Below, one piece after another: positions 45,061 to 55,649 of a stretch of DNA of 60,000 nucleotides. The notes beneath the pieces were generated by a model, which searched no databases, was not told where the DNA came from, and was given only the letters and a program-made list of their open reading frames with translations. The stretch comes from Diphasiastrum complanatum (Eukaryota; Streptophyta; Lycopodiopsida; Lycopodiales; Lycopodiaceae), in the NCBI GenBank assembly GCA_029204225.1, contig CM055092.1, positions 21,357,669 to 21,417,668 on the forward strand. Direction: 5' to 3'. The position numbers and the translations under genes were made by a program. The stretch's first letter is position 1; each line of letters begins with the position of its first letter.

Positions 45061-46560
45061 AAATTGATACAATATCCAAAAAGAATAATGGTCATTGATA
45101 GTATCATATCATCAACGTCTACATGGGGTTTGAAGTTGGGAAAGTCTTTATTACTTTGGGGAAATTTGTCTCTACAAATTACAAAACTTGATGAACTATT
45201 TATCCATATTGCTAAGAAGAGCGGAAGAGGAGATTTTCCATTTCAAGTGCAAGGTAGAGTTCTTGACGATCAACCCGATGATGATAGAGGAGCAAGATGG
45301 CTTGGTCAAGCTTCTTGTGAAAGAACTTGACAAAACTTGTTCGATATTCATTTTGGATGAGGGAATGTTTAAGATTTGACTTTGCTGAGACGAAGCTATT
45401 AAAACTTATTTTGACAAAGCCCTTGTGACATTGGTATGTACACTCAAAAAGGAATTAATAAATTTTTACGCAGATCATCAGTCTCGTTTGGAATGAATTA
45501 GGTTTTGAATTGTTTGGTACTATGATAATTGCATTCTATGTTGAGCATAGATTATATTATGATTATTTGAAGTTCTCTAATATTATTCTTCTATTTTCTG
45601 TCATGTACAAACAATGTCTAAAAAATGTGCTCTTTGCTATTGCTAAGAGGAAGGATCCAGTATTTTCTTCTTGTAGTACAAAGTCAATGGCATTGGCACA
45701 TGGCAAGATAGCCTCTTATAGTGTCCCTTCCAACACGAATGTTACTGAAAAATCTGCACCCTCCAAATCAGCCCCCCTTCTACCCAAAAAAAAGATCTCA
45801 GGCTGCTGTACATACTGGACCCGCAACCGAGAAACCAAGGGCTAGAAACAAATCAATGGCCAAACGACCAAAAGCAATTCCCTCTTAAGAAAGTAGAAAA
45901 AAAATAGAAGAGTCCTTGACTTTAATTTGCCTGGAGCCTCTATCCAACCTCTAAAGGATTCATCTGAGATCTCTAGAATTGGAGATCAAATTTATAAAAT
46001 AAAATAATATTAGAGATACTACGTTGATTTAAGATATAGACCAATCGATCGACCTCCTATTGATCCATCCACTGGAGATCGACCAATGGAGTTTCAAGAG
46101 CCTAACGAAACACATGTACATAACTTAAAAATTAAATTTAAAGATCATGCACAGACAATTGTGACACCTTTTCTTGTTTTGGTAGACCCGATTGAATGCA
46201 AAAAATTTTAGAATTTGATTTTCCTTTTTTAGATTTTTATCATTTTTTTTGTTTTGGGTGGCATTCATAATCTTCAAGCCAGAAATCAATTGTCCTAGGA
46301 GTACCCCCATATAGCTTCTTTCCGGACTATTAGTGTCATTGCATTCGCTGGGTTGAGAGTGGAAGAAGCTAAACTTTTTGTCTGGGACCATAACATTGAT
46401 CAAGACTATAGGATGAAAATGACTGCCATCCAAAGGATTAGATTTTTTCACAAAGAATATGTCAAAGTTTCCAAAGCTAGAGATATTAACCAGTTGGAGC
46501 TTCAATGTAAAATGATTGTTTTTGAATATTTTGTTTATCGGCTCTGATACTACCCTTGCT
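45061..46560 (+). other. Coding-like scraps of unknown origin
   Basis: Short plus-strand frames have protein-like composition: 45,188-45,379 (ILLRRAEEEIFHFKC, DGLVKLLVKELDKTC), 45,510-45,845 and 46,353-46,547 (VEEAKLFVWDHNIDQDY). They are separated by stops and share no recognised domain. gctctgatac at 46,541-46,550 resembles half a minus-strand primer site, but no LTR could be confirmed beside it. Confidence 0.25.
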
Positions 46561-47208
46561 AGATACGAGATCCAATTAAGAAAAAATTCAACATATAAAT
46601 TATAATAGACTCTTTGCCAAACAATAGATTCAGACTATTACTTAGATCGACAAGATAAATATCTTGAACAAGTAAAACAATTAGGAGTTTGTAACAGCCA
46701 TGCTTCCTTTGAGATTAGATATCCGTTTGAGTCGAGAAGTGAGTATCAGTGTACGAGAGAGAAATTATCAAAAATTAACCGATAGTGGAACACACATAAG
46801 AAAATAGAGAATTTGAAGTAAGTTGTTGTAGATATTGTGAAAGATTCAACTAGTTTAATCATATTTGTTATATTTCTATATTTGGCAAATTGAGGCCAAC
46901 TTTATATTAGACTTAGAGTTTGACTTTTCAAAGTGAATTAGCCTAAATTTTATCTGAATAAACACTTTTGGAAAGTGTGGAAAAGTTAGAAGTTGAGTTT
47001 GAGTAGATTAAAATTTAAATGTTGATACATTGAATCTAGACCCAAAAATAGTAGGGTTTACATTTTGGAGGGATAGCCAAGTGGCAAAATAGCATTTGGA
47101 CCTATTATAAAAGGATGTAACTTGTGGAGAAGCATATCTTCTCTCTTCTCTATCTCATTTCATGTTTATATATGGTTCTCTTGGGTTCTACTATCCATTG
47201 GTGCACTA
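46561..47208. other. AT-rich spacer
   Basis: No frame, repeat or LTR boundary is visible before the LTR start at 47,209. Confidence 0.4.
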
Positions 47209-48540
47209 TGTTAGAAATCAATGATAAACTTCATTGTTACACTTCTTAGTTACTGTTTATGATGTACTTTATTACTAGCTGTAACTAGTCGTTGGCTAGT
47301 CTAGTAGTCTACTCCTAGGTTCTCCCTCTCTATCAGGGTTTAGGATTTATATTTACATTTTACATTCAATATATTGGAGTGTGATAGATTGATAGTGTGT
47401 GTTCTTCTTCCGGCTTCTTAGGTGATTGCTTATGGTGAATGCTTGATGTTGCATATTTGATTATTGACATGGTATCAGAGCTACAATAGTCTTGCGTGCC
47501 TGATCAGTGGATATAGCTTGTCACAGGCTCCACAACGAAGTGAGAAAGTCCTGCACAGGAGGTGTAATCTTGGAGAGACAAAAAAAAAAAAAAACGGCTG
47601 GAAGAAATTCTTTTTGATGTATTTTGCAGATTTTGAAGCTCACAATTATTAGTGGGGAATGAAGGCACAGTCCCAGAGGCATCGAAAAGGCCAGGGCAGC
47701 ATCAGACAGATTGAAAATCTATTGAGTGGGAAAAGTTTTACAATTTTTTTTTAGTCTTTGTGAGAAGTGTCATTTGTCAGAGAGTTGTGCCAAGAAATCT
47801 GTCATTTGTTTATTTGGGGTACTGCAAATCACACCAGACAGTGTCTAGTACTACCATTTAGAGCTTTGAGGCTTCATACCTTTCACAATACTAATATGTG
47901 TCTGTTTCACCTTCATTGATGATTATAGCAGATGCATTTGCATTTATTTCATAAGCAAGAAATCAGATGCTTTTGCTAAGTTCAGGGAATTCAACGCATT
48001 AGTTGAAAAGCAAACATGATGTTGCATCAAAACTTTGAGATCTGATGGAGGTGGTGAGTATTTTTTGACATAATTTATTGATTTTTGCAAAGATCAAGGG
48101 ATCAAGAGGCAAACTACAACACCTTATTCACCACAACAAAATGGAGTTGCAAAACGAAAGAACAGATCTATTGTTGAGATGGCTAGGGTGATGCTCAAAA
48201 GCAAGGGTTTGCCAAAACACCTTTTGGGCAGAAGCTTGTAGCATAGCTACGCACATCCTGAATCGGTGTCTTACAAAATCCATGGAAGGTAAGACACCTC
48301 ATGAAGCTGTTACTGGAAAGAAACCTAATATTTTTCATTTGAGAGTATTTGGTTGTGATGCTTATGCTCATATTCCTGATGAGAAATGAAGGAAATTGGA
48401 TGCAAAAGCTATCAAGTGTATTTTCCTTGGATATGATGAGAAGGCCAAGGCATACAGGATGTATGACACAAATGCACAGAAGCTTGTAATTTCCAGGGAT
48501 GCTACATTGGTTAGGAATCCAAAAATGTAGAGTTCTTTGT
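47209..48540 (+). mobile_element. Degenerate Ty1/copia with short 5' LTR
   Basis: The 5' LTR is 47,209-47,469 (TGTTAGAAATC to TTATTGACA, 261 bp), followed at once by primer site TGGTATCAGAGC (47,470-47,481). The integrase starts near 47,900. LRSDGGGEYF (about 48,040), YSPQQNGVAKRKNRSIVEMA (about 48,130) and LRVFGCDAYAHIPDEK follow. The last copia words are KCIFLGYDEKAKAYRMYD and VISRDA near 48,500. Gag, protease, RT and RNase H are missing. The LTR matches the tail at 15,308-15,459. Confidence 0.88.
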
Positions 48541-48640
48541 AATATCTTCTTTTGTTGAATGATGCCTACCCTCAGAGTCAGGCATCCAAAAATTCAGAGT
48601 TCTTTGTAATATCTTCTTTTGTTAAATGATGACAGCTTTT
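48510..48640. repeat. About 74-bp tandem duplication
   Basis: 'agttctttgtaatatcttct' and its flanks occur at about 48,532 and 48,598, at the broken end of the copia fragment. Confidence 0.85.
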
Positions 48641-48959
48641 GTGCATTCTTGATATGTTCAATCTCTCTCTACTTCTTGAATGGATGTGTTTTTAACACAA
48701 TGTAAGGCTATTTCATCTGCATGTTATACAAAACATTGCTTAATTCTCACATAACCCAACAAAAGTGTGATACCATAAATGACTTTGATTATCAGTAAAA
48801 CTATTATGATGATTTTGAGGCCCAATATTTCACAACTGCATGTAAGCGTTTTGTTGATGAAGTTGGTGTCCACATAAAAATCTGAAAGTTCAAGATTGAC
48901 ATCAATTTCACTAGTTTGAAACACTAAATTGACACAACCATACAAGTTTTGATACCAAT

Positions 48960-49450
48960 CAACGTCCTAGTTTTCCACAAATCTTGACTAGCTTTGACCG
49001 ATTTGAAGAAATTGACTCTAGAGATGCACAAAGATCTCAACCAAGATTGTACACTCAAATTTGGAATCCTCCCTATTCTAGACACCCAATGGGATCACAC
49101 CTTGACCCTCATTCCCTTACAAAGAAAGCTTGACTAAAAACAATTTGAGCTTCATACAATCAATTTTGATTCTACACTTCAAATTTCCATGTACACAAAG
49201 TACACATGTGTGAAAGGACTCCAATAATGACTTTGTGACCTCAAAACAACTATATTTGAACACAATTCAAAGTGATAGTAAGATCTCCAAGGATCTAGAT
49301 CACAAACATAGGAATCACACCACACCAAAATCTAGTCAATTGGAAGTTGGGCCTTGCTTTGATCACTAAATCAAAGAACAATAAATTTGAACCAAACCAC
49401 ACCAAATTAAATTATAAAAATGGATTTGATCAAATAAACCCCATAGAGTT
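48960..49450 (-). mobile_element. Fragment of an LTR-element leader
   Basis: The reverse complement resembles 11,600-12,150 (leader of the short LTR element). Shared words include 'gtgagggtcaa-tgtgatcccattgg' and 'tgagatctttgtg'. No coding part is present. Confidence 0.6.
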
Positions 49451-49715
49451 GTAAGGTTTGCTTATAATAATTCTAAAATTAAAAATACAAATAGACCTTA
49501 CAACTAACTTTAGGATTCCAAACTTGTCTACATTAGAACACTTCTATCTTGAACTTGTCTCTTTTAGTCAAATTTCTATTTTTAGTATTTGTAAGAGATC
49601 TTTAGGATGGGAAGGTCCTTGTCTGAGGGCCTTCTCTATTTTGAGGTGCCTCCCAGCCTCCGGCACCTAACAATATGCAAGAACCTTGGATTGGGAGGGA
49701 GGCAGTAATACCAAC

Positions 49716-49731
49716 GGGGGGGGGGGGGGGG
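49716..49731. repeat. Poly-G run
   Basis: Sixteen G in a row, about 20 bases before a strong hairpin. Confidence 0.9.
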
Positions 49732-49753
49732 CTTCCCTTTTATGTAAAGCATT

Positions 49754-49820
49754 GTTGAAAGAATCCGCATGATTTTGGAGGGTCTCTTAAATGCTCCGAA
49801 ATCATGCGGATTCTTTCAAC
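49754..49820. repeat. 27-bp inverted repeat (hairpin) upstream of the UNC93-like gene
   Basis: The arms 49,754-49,780 and 49,794-49,820 pair over 27 positions with one T/C difference (a G-U pair in RNA) around a 13-base loop. The stem includes GAATCCGCATGATTT. Confidence 0.95.
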
Positions 49821-49844
49821 ACGATTTTAAAGGATTCAAGAAAT

Positions 49845-50150
49845 CCTCCAAAATCATGTTGAAAGAAATAGATACGATAATCTTACAAATATGCAAGATA
49901 CCTTTATCATAGACAAATTAAAGCATAAAGAAATCTTAGGAGTTGTAAGGTTCCTTGAATACTTCTATTATTTAAGAAATAATATTTATAACTAATTTTG
50001 AGAGATCCTCCAAAATTATGTTGAAAGAAATAGATACAATATGTAAGATTCCTTTATCATAGACAAATCAAAGCATAAAGAGATCTTAGGAGTTGTAAGG
50101 TTCCTCGAATCCTTCTATTTTTTAAGAAATAATATTTATTCCCATTTTTT
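49845..50150. repeat. Imperfect tandem repeat, period about 162 bp
   Basis: Two units start at cctccaaaat-atgttgaaag (49,845 and 50,007) and share ccttta-tcatagacaaat and ggagttgtaaggttcct. They lie between the hairpin and the UNC93-like gene and may contain its upstream control sequences. Confidence 0.85.
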
Positions 50151-50289
50151 AATGTCAAAGGCACCTCAAACAGGCCCACACAAGTCTATCTTTTTTATCT
50201 CTGCCACTAGGGAGAGTGTATTTCACAATAAGTAAAGGATTTGGGAGTGTTTGAGAATATTGACATTTGGAGAATTGGAGGTTGTTGTC

Positions 50290-51648
50290 ATGGGTGGAGT
50301 GGAGCAAAAGTGGAGGGGTTTGAGTAGGTGGAATAGTCCCTTGGTGCAAGTTGTGATGATTGGATTTATATGTTTTTGTTGTCCTGCCATGTTCAATGTA
50401 CTCACAGGCTTAGGTGGAGGGGGGCAGCGAATTCCCAAAGTTGCCAACAACTCTCTCACGGCTCTCTACGCAACATTTGCTATATTCGGCTTGCTTGGAG
50501 GAGAAGCTTATAATTTGCTTGGACCGCGAAGATGTATCTTCCTTGGTTGCTCCTTTTACATGTTGTATGTAGGATCATTTCTGAGCTACAACCATAATGA
50601 AGGTTTTGTTGTAGCCGCAGGAGCGCTACTAGGAATTGGTGCCGGCCTGTTGTGGGCAGGCCAAGGAGCAATGCTCATGTCCTACCCACCAGCTGAGAGC
50701 AAGGGTAGATACATATCTCTATTTTGGGTCATCTTCAATTTGGGCGGTGTACTTGGGGGCTTCATCCCCTTCTCGTTGAACTACAACGACAAAGCTGGGT
50801 CTGTCAATAGTGGCACATACATCGCATTCATGGGGATCATGTTTATGGGAGCTCTCATATCGCTCACCTTATCCTCTCCAGACAATGTAATCAGAGATGA
50901 TGGCAACAAAGTGTCAACCGTGCACTACTCGAATGTCTTCCTAGAAGGATGTGAGATCCTAAAGCTGTTTCGCAATAAAAAATTGCTCTTACTTGCACCC
51001 GCATTCATTGCCAGCAATTTCTACTACACTTACGAATTCAACAACATCAACGGGATGCTTTTCAATGTTCGCACAAGAGGCCTCAATAACGTCTTCTACT
51101 GGGGAGTACAAATGTTGGGTTCAGTGGTGATGGGCTATATTCTGGACCACTCTAGCACCAAGAGAAGATCTAGGGGATTAATGGGGCTGGGAGTGATGGT
51201 AGCATTGACAATGTTAGGTTGGGGAGTTGCTTTGGCAAACCAGTTACGATACTCTCGCCAGAGTCGGCCTGAGCTACTAGATTTCAAGGACTCTAACTTA
51301 GCATATGCAGGTCCCTTAACGTTGTACATCTTGCTGGGATTGCTGGACTCGATGTACCAAACTTTGTTCTATTGGATCCTTGGGATGCTCACATGTGAAA
51401 CTGCCACTCTAAGCAGATTCAGCGGGTTCTACAAAGCACTTCAAAGTGCGGGCGCAGCAATTTCATGGCAAATAGATGAAATAAAAGCACCCTTACTATT
51501 CGAACTCCTCATAACATGGATTCTTCTCATGTTAGGCTTGGCTTTAGCAACAATTGTTGTATGGAAGGGGGAAGACGTGCAAGAAGGCAAAGTGGAAGAT
51601 GGTCATGAAAATTATTCAAACAAGGGAGATGAGGAATGTCCTTCTTGA
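50290..51648 (+). CDS. UNC93-like membrane protein (major facilitator superfamily), 452 aa
   Basis: The ATG at 50,290 gives MGGVEQKWRG. The in-frame codons before it lack an ATG, so this start is preferred. Diagnostic family words are near the N-terminus: SPLVQVVMIGFICFCCPAMF, NVLTGLGGGGQ (about residues 35-47) and NNSLTALYATFAIFGLLGGE. About eleven or twelve hydrophobic segments span the length, with a loop around SPDNVIRDDGNK and a polar, acidic C-terminus (GEDVQEGKVEDGHENYSNK). The length matches plant UNC93-like proteins. One uninterrupted frame needs no intron. These proteins are multi-span membrane proteins, several linked to ion homeostasis, but the substrate cannot be told here. It is the only clearly intact host gene. 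Its last codons and 3' UTR are partly duplicated at 51,719. Confidence 0.93.
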   Translation: MGGVEQKWRGLSRWNSPLVQVVMIGFICFCCPAMFNVLTGLGGGGQRIPKVANNSLTALYATFAIFGLLGGEAYNLLGPRRCIFLGCSFYMLYVGSFLSYNHNEGFVVAAGALLGIGAGLLWAGQGAMLMSYPPAESKGRYISLFWVIFNLGGVLGGFIPFSLNYNDKAGSVNSGTYIAFMGIMFMGALISLTLSSPDNVIRDDGNKVSTVHYSNVFLEGCEILKLFRNKKLLLLAPAFIASNFYYTYEFNNINGMLFNVRTRGLNNVFYWGVQMLGSVVMGYILDHSSTKRRSRGLMGLGVMVALTMLGWGVALANQLRYSRQSRPELLDFKDSNLAYAGPLTLYILLGLLDSMYQTLFYWILGMLTCETATLSRFSGFYKALQSAGAAISWQIDEIKAPLLFELLITWILLMLGLALATIVVWKGEDVQEGKVEDGHENYSNKGDEECPS

Positions 51649-51776
51649 GTTTCACAACTACTATGCAATAAACTTGTGTTTAATTCAAAGTACCCTTTTT
51701 AGTGGAGGGGGACGAGCAATGTCCTTCTTGAGTGTCACAACTACTATACAATAAACTTGTGTTTAATTCAGAGAAT
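51636..51776. repeat. 83-bp tandem duplication spanning the UNC93-like stop codon
   Basis: atgtccttcttgagt-tcacaactactat recurs at 51,636 and 51,719. Copying included the last codons and 3' UTR. Confidence 0.93.
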
Positions 51777-51800
51777 CTTTTTTAGTGGCACTTGTATTAG

Positions 51801-51854
51801 TGTCTAGTGAGGACCACTTGTATATAGTGTCTAGTGAGGACCACTTGTATATAG
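51801..51854. repeat. 27-bp tandem repeat, two units
   Basis: tgtctagtgaggaccacttg plus tatatag is repeated exactly (51,801-51,827 and 51,828-51,854), downstream of the UNC93-like gene. Confidence 0.95.
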
Positions 51855-53114
51855 TGGCTTGTTGGTTGGTGGGACATGATTCTCATAAGCGACAATCCGG
51901 GTATAAATTTTCATTAAAAATAAAGCTTCTATTTAGTCTTTCTACAAAGAAGAAAAATGTAGTGTGTGTGTGCATAAGTTTTCTGGTTTTTTAAAAATCA
52001 ATGTACGGTGGTTCAGTCGATTCCTCCTATGCAAATCTATGACCTTGCTTGCTAGAATTTTAATTCTTTGCACCCAATAAAATGATTATAATATCATGAT
52101 CAGATCGTTGGACTAGGTGTAAAGGTTACTAAAACGACTTTACCCAAGAATTGACATTTTATGGGCCATAGATTTTGACTTTTTAGGAGGTCTAATGTGG
52201 TGTCCCGGACTCTTTATGGACATCATATGAGTTGTAAACTACTTCTGAGGTTTTATGGGCTTCAATATTTTGTAATGTACTATTGTGCTAGTAGCATGTT
52301 GCTTTCACAAATGATAATCTACTCTATAGCTCACTTTATGGGCCTTTTTCATAAAATAATTGATGCACAAAGTTGAAACCACAATTTTCAAAAAAAATAA
52401 ACTTCTTTGCATGATTTCATCCACTTCAAACATGTGAAGTAAAATGCCACCACCATCCTTTACTATATAGGAAAGATGTGAAATTTTCTAGTTTCCCATG
52501 TTTTTTCTACTTAGCTAATGTATTTGGACCCCTTCTATCAAGTCCTCACCACATATTCAAAGACTAGGCAGACCCCAACAAAGAAACAAAAGGGAATCAG
52601 ATAGTAGACAAAACAACCAAACCAAACCTAGATCGATCAGATCTAGCCCCAAACTATGAATTAACTAGTAGGAGAGAGGAATTACACGAATAGTATGTGG
52701 CTACTAATACCAAAATCAAGCATACACTAGTGATAGCCAAATAGGTTTACTTATACCTTCCAAGTGTTAAAATTGAAAAAACAATCCATATTGATTTCTT
52801 GGCTTGCTACAAATGTTGTACCATGCAAGTATGTAGCTCATAAATGCAAAATGCCAAGTTTGGCCTACATAGAACTCGAGCTACATGGTTATGTAATATC
52901 TACATTGAAGAATACAACTTGCATATAGTTTGTAGACATAGAATTAGCAAAGTCATGCTTGTAGAAACTCGTGGCAATTCACATGCATTAATTGTAAGTG
53001 ATCCATAGTGACATGCAAGGCATGCACAAAGTGTAATGGACACATGCATGATGATTTGTACTTTGTTAGTTAGAACTAGCACACTTGTAAAAAGTTGGTA
53101 GAATTTCATGCATG
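51855..53114. other. Non-genic AT-rich sequence
   Basis: No frame above background, no LTR end and no RNA gene recognised. The last 200 bp contain several gcatgc/catgca words next to the LTR insertion point. Confidence 0.5.
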
Positions 53115-53119
53115 GCAAG

Positions 53120-54617
53120 TGACAAATGTCACATAGACTCTAGATGTCACTTTAGATGTCATTTTGTAATGAATGGATGTGGTTCTACCTCGAGCTACCT
53201 CAAACTCCATAAATATGTGTAGCTCTCCTCACAATCAATGATGAAGAACCAAAGTTTTGTAGCTATCTCATGCCATTTTGGATCTAAACTATTTTGCTTG
53301 TTATCTCTCTATCTTTCTCTCTCTAACTCATGTTGAAGCTAATGCTTATACAATGATATCTTGTACTTTTGCTAATTATTGATTCATTGCTATCATATTC
53401 AGTTGTTTAGCATGCTAGATTGTGGTTAAGCCATTTCTTTTGAACTAGATCTTGCTAATCAATCTAGAATCAGGTTACTGTGCTAATCACAAAGCTTAAT
53501 TCGATCGATCATACTTGTGGACATTCACCGCACGTGTGAAATATGGAAATTTTGTCATGGTATCAGAGCCAAATTAAGCTTTGCATGCTAACATCTCTGA
53601 TTGTACAAGAAATTGAGAGCTAATATCAAGCAAAAAAGCAGTTTTGCACTTTTTCTCAAGTTTCTCTGAAGTGTATTTGGATCAAATCAGATTGGAACTG
53701 AATTTTCAGACCTAAAATGTGGTAATACGGAATTCTGGAATTCTACACGTGTGATAATTAGAGTTTTTCAGTGCCTTTGTTCTCCTTGCTTATAGATCCA
53801 AAGATAGTAGTATTATAGCTTGATGGAAAGCTTATGATCTATACTTTCCATAAAAATTGAAACCAAATCAATCTGATGTGTCTAGCAAGAGTTATAAGCT
53901 CTTAAATAGGATAGGGATAGGTCCAAAATCTGAGTGACAGCATTTTGATTTGATTCAATCTTGCTTTGCTCTGAATCCATTGTTTTGAGCATCCTACACA
54001 AGAAAATGAAGATCAAGACTGAGTTTGAAGTAATGAGCGCCTTTTGAGCCTTTTGAGAGTCAATTGTGTTTTCTTTTGAAGCATTTCACACGTGCACAAA
54101 GTAGGATTCAAACTAGCCAAAGTGTCTCAATCCATTTTGTGTGTCTGATCTAGATAACTTGTCTTGTGAAATATTTGAGATTCATCTCAAATATAGTTGC
54201 AAGTGTTTCACATAGGAAGGTAGCACATCCTTGAAAATACCTATAGTGAAAGGAAGCATCAACTTTAAGTCTGATTGGAACAAGCTCAAACATATTGCAG
54301 TCCAATAACTAAGAAGTCTTCATTAAAATGGCATCTCAGGGAGGATATCTCCCAGAAGCCAGTGAAAGACTAAACACTTCTAATAACACAATTTGGAAGT
54401 TCAGAATGGAGTCTATTTTAATACTCCAGGATGTTATGGATATTGTGCTTGGTGTTGAGGAGGAGCCTCAAGCATAGGCTGAAATTCTTAAGTATAAAAA
54501 AAGAGCTAGAATGGCTAATCAATCTAGAATCAGGTTATTGTGCTAATCACGAAGCTTAATTTGATCCATCATACTTGTGGACATTCCCCACACGTGTGAA
54601 ATCTGGAAATTTTGTCA
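53120..54617 (+). mobile_element. Internally deleted Ty1/copia with gag start
   Basis: The 5' LTR is 53,120-53,557 (TGACAAATG to TTTTGTCA, 438 bp) and is followed directly by primer site TGGTATCAGAGCC. A gag start at 54,329 reads MASQGGYLPEASERLNTSNN and WKFRMESILILQDVMDIV, homologous to the intact element's gag, until a TAG near 54,475. After about 50 more bases the sequence jumps into the last ~103 bp of the 3' LTR (54,515-54,617). Flanks GCAAG (53,115-53,119) and CCAAG (54,618-54,622) are a target duplication with one mismatch. Everything from mid-gag to the 3' LTR has been deleted. Confidence 0.88.
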
Positions 54618-54622
54618 CCAAG

Positions 54623-55370
54623 GCCCATGCAGCACTAGTAGTCACTGTGACATGTCACTAGACACATCAGCAACCTAACTAGGCCACCTCATCGATATTT
54701 CCTATGAGTCATTAATAGACCAATACATATCCACCATCTTGAGTTTTAGGCCTCCAACCATTAATTATGACCTTACACACAAGAGGGCCCCAACCCATCA
54801 TAATCATAATTAACTTACGGATTGAGGTAGGCCTACTGACCTCCTAATGTGATAATAATCCGAGATCAGTCCAATTGTGGGTAATGATACCCTCTAAGCC
54901 CTTCTAGCTAGGAAATTATTTTTTGTAGATATAAATTATTTTTGGTTTCATTTCATCTAGAAAAAAAATTTAATTTTTGGAATACATCAACTGGTTTATA
55001 ATAATGAAAACCTTTTCCTTGCTAGCTGAAAATGTTAATGAATCAATTTAATATAGGAAACCCTTAAATTTTTTAGATGCATTTTGAATTATAAAATACT
55101 TTTCCTATATCCAAATCATAGAAACATCACATTTTAGAATGCTGCATTTTGGAAGTTTCCAAAATGGTTATGGGCTTTTGAATCATCCCAGATTACCAAT
55201 TTTGTTGTTTTTTTTCCTTTTGATTTTGACCTTCTATAATCTCGCGCATAGCTTTCAGCAATCCACTTTATGTCCAGGTAATATTTGTAGTTTTTTATTT
55301 TTTGAAAGTCTTTCTCTATGTTCAGGATAGTATTACAAAGGTTTAATTTATTTAAATAGATAAAGATGTT
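54623..55370. other. Non-genic AT-rich sequence
   Basis: No domains, repeats or LTR ends recognised. A run of short frames near 55,139-55,330 looks accidental. Confidence 0.45.
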
Positions 55371-55582
55371 ATGCTTAGCATAGCATAGACCAATATTGTG
55401 CCATTATATTCTTAAGAGAAAAGTTTAGTTTCTTTTTAATTCTATGCTGAGCATAGCAAGTTTTTTTATTTTGCAACGATTTGCTATGCTCAGCATAGGA
55501 AACTTTCTTCCTCTCGTCCGGGTTCTATGTTGAGCATAACATCTCTTCAATCTTTACGAGATTATGCTATGCTCAGCATAAG
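55371..55582. repeat. Cluster of five palindromic TATGCTgAGCATA motifs
   Basis: Copies are at 55,371, 55,442, 55,483, 55,524 and 55,563, in forms such as CTATGCTGAGCATAG, GCTATGCTCAGCATAG and CTATGTTGAGCATAAC, spaced roughly 40-70 bp apart. Confidence 0.9.
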
Positions 55583-55649
55583 ATATTCTCTTCCTCGTTA
55601 AACGGGCAAAATGTCGTATCGTGCAATGTTGCATTGCACAGATGGCAGA

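Noticed and set aside
46541-46560. Minus-strand primer site and LTR beginning at 46,541
   Set aside because: Only ten bases match and no LTR terminus or partner follows.
50251-50289. Thirteen-codon N-terminal extension of the UNC93-like protein
   Set aside because: It begins with TTG. The family consensus and an ATG at 50,290 give the natural start.
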